A stretch of 28,014 bases of DNA from Actinomycetales bacterium Ga0077552 (GTDB lineage Bacteria > Actinomycetota > Actinomycetes > Actinomycetales > Microbacteriaceae): positions 1-28,014 of the forward strand of contig LNFD01000342.1 of the NCBI GenBank assembly GCA_001464255.1. The letters run 5' to 3'. The translations under genes were made by a program, and so were the position numbers. Numbering within the stretch: position 1 is the first letter of the stretch; each line of letters begins with the position of its first letter. Below are positions 23,201 to 28,014 of the stretch, piece by piece. The notes under the pieces are model-generated. The model was given only the letters and a program-made list of their open reading frames with translations. It had not been told where the DNA came from and ran no database searches.

Positions 23201-24552
23201 CCGACAGCGAGCCCGTCATCGGCCCCGCCACCTACTTCCGGCCCGAGCACCGCACGGGCCTCGACGCGCGAACGCTCGCGCTCGTCGACCGCCGCGAGGC
23301 CGTGCTCTCGCCCGGGTACCGGCTGTTCTACGCGCACCCGGTCGAGTTCGTGCGCGGCAGCGGCACGAAGCTCTACACGCGCGACGGCGACGAGTACCTC
23401 GACGTCTACAACAACGTGCCCTCGGTGGGGCACGCGCACCCGCGGGTGACGGCGGCGATCGCCGAGCAGTCGGCCCTGCTCAACACCCACACGCGGTACC
23501 TGCACGAGGGCCTCGTCGACTACGCCGAGTTGCTGCTCGCGTCGTTCCCGGCAGCGCTCGACACCCTCACGCTCGTCTGCACGGGATCCGAGGCCAACGA
23601 CCTCGCCCTGCGCGTCGCGACCGGCGCGACAGGGCACCGCGGCGTCATCGTCACTGAGAACGCCTACCACGGGGTCACGACCGAGATCGCGGCGATCTCG
23701 CCCTCGCTCGGCGGCGTCGGCTCGCTCGCCGAGTGGGTGCGCACCGTGCGCCCCCCGAGCGGCGACGGCACGGCGATGGTGGCGGATGCTCGCGCCGCGA
23801 TCGCCGCGCTGCAGGCCGCGGGGCACGGTGTGGCGGCGCTCATCGTCGATACGGCCTTCGCGAGCGACGGCTTCATCGCGCCCTCGGCCGAGACCCGCGC
23901 GGCCCTCGCCGCCGTGCAGGCGCTCGTGCGCGCCGCCGGCGGCCTCGTGATCGCCGACGAGGTGCAGCCCGGGTTCGGCCGGCTCGGCACTCGCGGGGCC
24001 GGCTCCGGCGCGGCCGAGGCGACCCTCTGGGGGTTCCCCCGCCACGACCTCGAGCCCGACCTCGTGACGATCGGCAAGCCCATGGCCAACGGGCTGCCCG
24101 TCGCCGGGCTCGTCGCGCGCCGCGACCTCATGCGGGCCTTCGGCGAGCGCGTGCGCTACTTCAACACCTTCGCCGGAACCCCGGTGTCGATCGCCGCCGC
24201 CCGGGCGACGTGGGAGGTGCTGCACGACGAGCAGTTGCCCGAGCACGCCGCCGACGTGGGCGACGAGCTGCGGGGCATGCTCGCCGAGCTCGCCGGCCGG
24301 CACGATCGGCTGCGCGGGGTGCGCGGCAGCGGGCTCTACCTCGGGGTCGACGTGGTCGATCCTGAGTCGGGCGACCCCGACTCCCCCGCCGCCGTGGCCC
24401 TCGTGAGCGGACTGCGCGAGCGGCGCATCCTGATCAGCGCATCGGGGCGCGACAACGCCGCGCTCAAGCTGCGCCCACCGCTGCCGTTCTCGCGCGCCGA
24501 CGCCGAACGGTTCATCACCGAGCTCGACGGCGCCCTGGAGGACCTCGGCTGA
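23197..24552 (+). CDS. Class III PLP enzyme, AGXT2L-type phospho-lyase candidate
   Basis: 451 residues with the class III aminotransferase fold. Key residues: phosphate-binding TGSEANDLALR (129-139), aromatic stacking YHG (157-159), Asp254 in IADEVQPGFGR contacting the PLP nitrogen, and Schiff-base Lys294 in GKPMANGLPVAG. The tracts YNNVPSVGHAHPRV and NTHTRYLHE are typical of the AGXT2L family (ethanolamine-phosphate and 5-phosphohydroxylysine phospho-lyases), which eliminate phosphate rather than transaminate. Coupling with the upstream APH-type kinase supports that reading. An omega-aminotransferase remains possible. It is convergent with rarD, 7 nt apart. Confidence 0.82.
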   Translation: MTDSEPVIGPATYFRPEHRTGLDARTLALVDRREAVLSPGYRLFYAHPVEFVRGSGTKLYTRDGDEYLDVYNNVPSVGHAHPRVTAAIAEQSALLNTHTRYLHEGLVDYAELLLASFPAALDTLTLVCTGSEANDLALRVATGATGHRGVIVTENAYHGVTTEIAAISPSLGGVGSLAEWVRTVRPPSGDGTAMVADARAAIAALQAAGHGVAALIVDTAFASDGFIAPSAETRAALAAVQALVRAAGGLVIADEVQPGFGRLGTRGAGSGAAEATLWGFPRHDLEPDLVTIGKPMANGLPVAGLVARRDLMRAFGERVRYFNTFAGTPVSIAAARATWEVLHDEQLPEHAADVGDELRGMLAELAGRHDRLRGVRGSGLYLGVDVVDPESGDPDSPAAVALVSGLRERRILISASGRDNAALKLRPPLPFSRADAERFITELDGALEDLG

Positions 24553-24559
24553 CCGGCGA

Positions 24560-25504
24560 TCAGACCGTCTCGACGGGCCCGGTCTCGAGCGGCAGCGCCC
24601 GACGCTCGCGCGCGGCACGGCGCCGCTGCACGACGGCCTCGACCGAGAGCACGACGAGGGCCAGCCAGACGAGCGCGAAGCCGATCCAGCGCTCGAGCGG
24701 CATCGGCTCGAGCAGCACGACGACGCCGAAGACGAACTGCAGCAGGGGCGCGAAGTACTGGATGAAGCCCATGACGCTCAGCGGCAGCCGTCGGCTCGCG
24801 GCGGCGAACAGCAGCAGGGGCACGGCGGTGATGATGCCGGCGAGCGAGAGCAGCAGGGCGTGCCCGAGCCCCGAGGTGCCGAGGGTGATGCCGCTCGTCA
24901 GGTGCACGGCGACGAGCGCGACGACGGCCACGGGCACGAGCCAGGCGGTCTCGAGCGTGAGCCCTGCGACCGCCGACACCCGCCCGCCTATGCGGTTCTT
25001 GATGAAGCCGTAGAAGCCGAAGGAGAACGCGAGCGCGAGCGAGATCCAGGGCGGCTGCCCGTAGCCGATCGCGAGCACGAGCACGGCGACGACGCTGATG
25101 CCCACCGCGACCCACTGGCCCAGGCGAAGCCGCTCGCGCAGGAAGATCACGCCGAGAGCGATCGAGACGATGGGGTTGATGAAGTAGCCGAGGGCGGCCT
25201 CGACGACGAAGCCGTTCGTCGAGCCGTAGACGTAGACGATCCAGTTGACGGCGATGAGGATGCCGGCCAGCAGGCTCAGCCCCATGACCCTCCGGTCGCG
25301 CAGCAACGAGGCGAAGGGGCGGAACGCCTGCGTCGCGCCGAGCAGGATCACGCAGAAGACGAGCGAGAGCACGATGCGCCACGCGACGATCTCGACGGGC
25401 GTGCTGGGGTCGAGCAGGAGGAAGTAGAGGGGCAGGAAGCCCCACAGCCCGTAGGCGCCGATCGCGAGGGCGAGCCCGCGGGAGGAGAGGCGCGAGTCGG
25501 GCAC
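24560..25504 (-). CDS. rarD: RarD-like EamA transporter
   Basis: 314 residues, about ten membrane helices in two EamA repeats. Features: GLALAIGAYGLWGFLPLYF at the start, WRIVLSLVFC, LAGILIAVNWIVYVYG, EAALGYFINPIVSIALGVIFLRERL, GFIKNRIG, and GFIQYFAPLLQFVFGV in the second half. RarD proteins are drug/metabolite-type exporters named after a chloramphenicol-sensitivity phenotype; the substrate is unknown. Two starts are possible: ATG 25543 or GTG 25504. GTG is chosen because TACAGT ends exactly 6 nt before it and the upstream 13 residues look unstructured. Confidence 0.85.
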   Translation of the reverse strand: MPDSRLSSRGLALAIGAYGLWGFLPLYFLLLDPSTPVEIVAWRIVLSLVFCVILLGATQAFRPFASLLRDRRVMGLSLLAGILIAVNWIVYVYGSTNGFVVEAALGYFINPIVSIALGVIFLRERLRLGQWVAVGISVVAVLVLAIGYGQPPWISLALAFSFGFYGFIKNRIGGRVSAVAGLTLETAWLVPVAVVALVAVHLTSGITLGTSGLGHALLLSLAGIITAVPLLLFAAASRRLPLSVMGFIQYFAPLLQFVFGVVVLLEPMPLERWIGFALVWLALVVLSVEAVVQRRRAARERRALPLETGPVETV

Positions 25505-25510
25505 GCTGTC

Positions 25511-25516
25511 ACTGTA
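25511..25516 (-). promoter_or_regulatory. -10 hexamer giving a leaderless rarD transcript
   Basis: TACAGT on the minus strand, then 6 nt, then GTG 25504. If this is correct, ATG 25543 lies upstream of the transcription start and cannot be used. Confidence 0.5.
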
Positions 25517-25557
25517 TCCCGGGCCCGACGCCGGTCGGTTCACGCGCCGGACAGCAC

Positions 25558-25591
25558 GAACCCCCGGCCGCGCGAGGCGGACCGGGGGTTC
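25558..25591 (-). terminator. Terminator downstream of groES
   Basis: GAACCCCCGG (25558-25567) and CCGGGGGTTC (25582-25591) form a perfect 10-bp stem with a 14-nt loop, 20 nt after the groES stop. The T-tail is weak. Confidence 0.6.
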
Positions 25592-25610
25592 GAGGCGGGT
25601 GCGGGGGCGT

Positions 25611-25907
25611 CTAGCGCACGACCACCGCGAGCACGTCGCGAGCCGACAGCACGAGGAACTCCTCGCCGCCGTACTTCACCTCGGTGCCGCCGTACTTCGA
25701 GTACAGCACGCGGTCGCCGACGGCGACATCGAGCGGAACACGGTTGCCGTTGTCGTCGATGCGGCCGGGGCCGACGGCGACGACTTCGCCCTCCTGGGGC
25801 TTCTCCTTGGCGGTGTCGGGGATGACGAGACCCGAGGCGGTGGTCTGCTCCGCCTCGACCTGCGTGATGACGATGCGATCCTCGAGCGGCTTGATGCTGA
25901 CCGACAC
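25611..25907 (-). CDS. groES: Co-chaperonin GroES
   Basis: 98 residues, the standard GroES length, starting with GTG behind GAAGAGG. Visible motifs: VSIKPLEDRIVI at the start, the mobile loop EQTTASGLVIPDTAKEKP, GEVVAVGPG, VAVGDRVLYSKYGGTEV, and EEFLVLSARDVLAVV at the end. GroES caps the GroEL folding chamber. No groEL follows: a terminator and then rarD lie downstream, so the chaperonin partner must be encoded elsewhere. Two CIRCE operators upstream indicate repression by HrcA and induction by heat. Confidence 0.97.
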   Translation of the reverse strand: MSVSIKPLEDRIVITQVEAEQTTASGLVIPDTAKEKPQEGEVVAVGPGRIDDNGNRVPLDVAVGDRVLYSKYGGTEVKYGGEEFLVLSARDVLAVVVR

Positions 25908-25941
25908 GGTTGACCTCTTCTTTCTTACGACGATGAGGGGG

Positions 25942-25968
25942 TTGGCACACTCGACGTGCGAGTGCCAG
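25942..25968. promoter_or_regulatory. Degenerate CIRCE operator (HrcA), proximal
   Basis: TTGGCACAC-N9-GAGTGCCAG keeps the exact 9-9-9 geometry and 14 of 18 consensus bases of TTAGCACTC-N9-GAGTGCTAA. It lies between the groES promoter and the start codon. Confidence 0.65.
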
Positions 25969-25972
25969 GTCA

Positions 25973-26002
25973 ACTGTACCGAAGCGGTTAGCACTCACGC
26001 AA
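25973..26002 (-). promoter_or_regulatory. groES promoter
   Basis: TTGCGT (25997-26002) and TACAGT (25973-25978) on the minus strand with 18-bp spacing. The -35 is buried in the distal CIRCE element. The leader is about 60 nt. Confidence 0.55.
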
Positions 26003-26014
26003 TCCGAGTGCCAA
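25988..26014. promoter_or_regulatory. CIRCE operator (HrcA), distal
   Basis: TTAGCACTC-N9-GAGTGCCAA matches the CIRCE consensus at 17 of 18 positions, with exact spacing. It overlaps the groES -35 box. Confidence 0.9.
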
Positions 26015-26050
26015 TGCGGGTCCCGGTCGCCGGGGTGGGAGGATCGGGGC

Positions 26051-27232
26051 ATGGATGCGAGCGAGCTGCGCGAGCTGCTGACGCCCGAGGCGCTGCGGCT
26101 GCTCGACGACCTCGAGCCGAGCGCGGGGATCGACGACGCCCTCGCGATCGTCTCGCGACTGCGCAAGCAAGGCCATCCGCCCGCGCGCGTCGCCGCCGTG
26201 CTCACCCAGTACCGCCTGCGGCGCCGCGGCGAAGTGAAGTTCGGCCCCTTCGCGCAGCGCATGCTCTTCACCGCCGAGGGGCTCGAGCAGGCCAGCCGCC
26301 TGCGGGTCGCGGCGGTGCACGCGGGGCGGTTCGCCGCCGCCGGACTGACGCGCGTGGCCGACCTCGGCTGCGGCATCGGGGGCGACGCCATGGCGATGGC
26401 CGCCCTCGACCTGCGGGTCACCGCCGTCGAGCGCGACGAGGCGACGGCGGCCATCGCGGCCTACAACCTCTCCCCCTTCCCGGCCGCCCGCGTGGTGCAC
26501 GGCGACGCTCTCGCGCAGCCCCTCGACGACGTCGACGCGGTGTGGCTCGACCCCGCGCGCCGCGAAGGCGCATCCCGTCTCGCCTCGCCCGACGACTGGT
26601 CGCCGAGCCTCACGCGGGCGCTCGCGATCGCCCGTGAGCGGCCCGCGGGCATCAAGCTCGCGCCGGGCATGGACCGGGCGCTGCTGCCCGAGGGCCTCGA
26701 GGCGCAGTGGATCTCGGTCGACGGCGATGTCGTCGAGCTCGTGCTGTGGAGCGGGGCGCTCGCCCGCCCCGGCGTCGGCCGTGCGGCCCTCGTACTGCGC
26801 GGCGACGACCCGCCCGCCGAGCTGCGCGCCGCGGCCGACAGCGCCGACGTCGAGGCCGGGCCGCTCGGCGACTACCTGTACGAGCCCGACGGCGCCGTGA
26901 TCCGCGCCCGACTGATCGGCGACCTCGCGCGCTCGATGGGGGGCCGGATGCTCGACCCGACGATCGCGTACATCACCGCCGATCGGCCGAGCCCCACCCC
27001 CTTCGCGCGCGGGTTCCGCGTGCTCGAGCGGCTCCCCGTCGAGGTGCCGGTGCTCAAGCGGGCCCTCGCCGCACGCGGTATCGGCGTGCTCGAGATCAAG
27101 AAGCGCGGCATCGACATCGACCCGGCCCGCCTGCGCCCCAAGCTCGCGCTGCGGGGCTCGGGGGCCGCCGTGCTCGTGCTCACCCGCGTCGCCGGCGAGA
27201 AGACTGCGCTGCTCGCCGAGCGCTGCGACTGA
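26051..27232 (+). CDS. Class I SAM methyltransferase with THUMP-like domain
   Basis: 393 residues. The N-terminal helical part (1-90) contains LTQYRLRRRGEVKFG. The Rossmann methyltransferase has SAM motif I VADLGCGIGGD (102-112), motif II VTAVERDE (123-130), and AVWLDPARR (around 160-168) in place of the usual D-P-P-Y motif IV. The C-terminal part (RSMGGRMLDPTIAYITADRP, then a RNA-binding-like fold) matches the THUMP-like domain. An RNA substrate is likely from the domain, but the target is unknown. The ATG follows GGGAGG by 8 nt. Its start lies 37 bp from the distal CIRCE on the opposite side from groES, so heat control of both is conceivable. Confidence 0.88.
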   Translation: MDASELRELLTPEALRLLDDLEPSAGIDDALAIVSRLRKQGHPPARVAAVLTQYRLRRRGEVKFGPFAQRMLFTAEGLEQASRLRVAAVHAGRFAAAGLTRVADLGCGIGGDAMAMAALDLRVTAVERDEATAAIAAYNLSPFPAARVVHGDALAQPLDDVDAVWLDPARREGASRLASPDDWSPSLTRALAIARERPAGIKLAPGMDRALLPEGLEAQWISVDGDVVELVLWSGALARPGVGRAALVLRGDDPPAELRAAADSADVEAGPLGDYLYEPDGAVIRARLIGDLARSMGGRMLDPTIAYITADRPSPTPFARGFRVLERLPVEVPVLKRALAARGIGVLEIKKRGIDIDPARLRPKLALRGSGAAVLVLTRVAGEKTALLAERCD

Positions 27233-27244
27233 GGCCGCTCGGGC

Positions 27245-27871
27245 CTAGAAGGCCCCCCAGGCCCCGGCGGCCGCGATGCCGAACCACAGCAGCACGAGCG
27301 GCACCACGATCACGAGGCCCCACAGCAGCGAGATCGCGATGCCGACATAGCCCGTCGTGAGACCCGCGATCGCCATGCCGCGCGCGTGCGGCTCGCGCTT
27401 GAGGGCGAGGTGCCCGAGGATCGCGCCGCCGATGGCGGGCAGCAGCCCCAGGAAGAAGAACGAGAAGACGAGGCCCATGATGCCGAAGACGAGCGCGAGC
27501 ACGCTCAGGGTCGACGAGGGCGCCGTCGGCAGCGCCGCGTAGGGGTTCGCCGCAGGGGCTGCAGCAGGAGCGTAGGGGTTCGGTGCCGGAGCAGCCGGAG
27601 CGGCCGGCTCAGCAGCGGTCGCCGGGGCGGAGCTCGCCGAGGCAGGAGCGGCCGCGGGGGTCGCTGCGGCCGGCTTCTTCGCCGCGGCAGGCTTCGCGGC
27701 AGGAGCGCCTGCCGCCGATGTCTCGGCCGCAGGCTTCGCAGCAGCGGGCTTCTTGACCGCGGGCTTCGGGGCGGCGGCCGAGGCAGTGGCGCCCTGGGCG
27801 GGCGGCAGCGGGGCATCCGCACCCTGACCGGGGGCGGGCGGGGGCGGCGGCGGAAGCGTGGAATCGGCCAC
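27245..27871 (-). CDS. DUF4190 protein with long Ala/Pro/Lys-rich N-terminus
   Basis: 208 residues from a GTG behind GAGGAG. Residues 1-117 are low complexity: a poly-Pro run, then repeats of the KPAAAKPAA type, then NPYAP and NPYAAL. A DUF4190 domain follows (about 120-200): VLALVFGIMGLVFSFFFLG, then GAILGHLALKREPHARGMAIAG, then a second membrane helix. The Ala/Pro/Lys stretch could span the cell wall or hold the termini in the cytoplasm as a flexible arm; topology is unclear. It follows another DUF4190 gene by 47 nt on the same strand. Confidence 0.82.
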   Translation of the reverse strand: MADSTLPPPPPPAPGQGADAPLPPAQGATASAAAPKPAVKKPAAAKPAAETSAAGAPAAKPAAAKKPAAATPAAAPASASSAPATAAEPAAPAAPAPNPYAPAAAPAANPYAALPTAPSSTLSVLALVFGIMGLVFSFFFLGLLPAIGGAILGHLALKREPHARGMAIAGLTTGYVGIAISLLWGLVIVVPLVLLWFGIAAAGAWGAF

Positions 27872-27918
27872 GGTGGACTCCTCTGGTGGGATGACGGGCG
27901 GGATGCTCGAGCGGCGGA

Positions 27919-28014
27919 TCAGATCGCCATGGCGCCGATAGCGGCGAGGAAGACGCCCCAGAACGCGAACCAGGCGACAGTACCGACCCAGCCGATGATG
28001 GTCGCGGCGAGCGC
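27919..28014 (-). CDS. C-terminal end of another DUF4190-type protein (cut by window)
   Basis: The frame enters from the window edge and gives 31 residues, from ALAATIIGWVGTVAW to GAMAI, then a TGA at 27919-27921. The GLALAATIIG-like start of the last membrane helix resembles the end of the DUF4190 domain. Too little is visible for certainty. The 47 nt between it and the next gene hold only the latter's ribosome binding site. Confidence 0.55.
   Translation of the reverse strand, partial: ALAATIIGWVGTVAWFAFWGVFLAAIGAMAI

Noticed and set aside
27480..27860. Tandem DNA repeat or CRISPR-like array
   Set aside because: The repetitiveness is codon-level Ala/Pro/Lys low complexity inside the DUF4190 gene, without regular spacers.

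Overview
The window is chromosomal DNA from a very GC-rich bacterium, most likely an actinobacterium of the Micrococcales and plausibly Microbacteriaceae. The pointers are strong G/C at third codon positions, GTG and TTG starts, several genes whose start codon lies exactly 6 nt after a TANNNT -10 hexamer (leaderless transcripts), HrcA/CIRCE control of groES, and typical actinobacterial families (GuaB3, DUF3817, DUF4190, SURF1, THUMP-like methyltransferase). I see no tRNA, rRNA, CRISPR array, insertion sequence or prophage. The taxonomic call is an inference from gene content.

Layout. 1-1491 (-): a partner-switching module, a STAS antagonist followed by a cut-off HATPase-GAF-PP2C protein. 1541-3871 (-): PcrA/UvrD helicase. 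3937-5907: a glycerophosphodiester phosphodiesterase (-) divergent from two small membrane proteins (+), with a nearly symmetric promoter between them. 5952-6764 (+): a Bax inhibitor-1 family membrane protein. 6765-7107: a hairpin-rich convergent gap. 7108-14950: a GMP-synthesis neighbourhood, mostly (-): guaB, GuaB3, SURF1, DUF3817, guaA. It is interrupted by a Gfo/Idh/MocA oxidoreductase (+) and an AbiEi/DUF559-like gene (-) with related palindromic repeats on both sides. 15225-19198 (+): livH-livM-livG-livF, a branched-chain amino-acid type ABC importer; its binding protein livK (-) lies convergently behind a strong terminator. 20832-22091 (-): a second, paralogous binding lipoprotein, divergent from 22157-24552 (+), a kinase and a PLP enzyme overlapping by ATGA that resemble the hydroxylysine kinase / phospho-lyase pair. 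24560-25504 (-): RarD-like transporter. 25611-25907 (-): groES with two CIRCE operators. 26051-27232 (+): THUMP-like methyltransferase. 27245-28014 (-): two DUF4190 proteins, the second cut by the window end.

Most striking is that both canonical GMP-pathway genes are broken as read. guaA lacks about 16 nt that should encode the first half of the PP-loop, and guaB lacks about 11 nt in the conserved loop before its C-terminus. Restoring those lengths gives ORFs of exactly 524 and 500 residues, the normal sizes. This means either two assembly or sequencing deletions, or real loss of de novo GMP synthesis; the sequence alone cannot decide. The other main leads are the repeat-flanked AbiEi/DUF559 gene, the extracytoplasmic domain fused to LivH, the kinase/phospho-lyase pair beside an orphan binding protein, and a GuaB3 with Ser where GuaB has its catalytic Cys.
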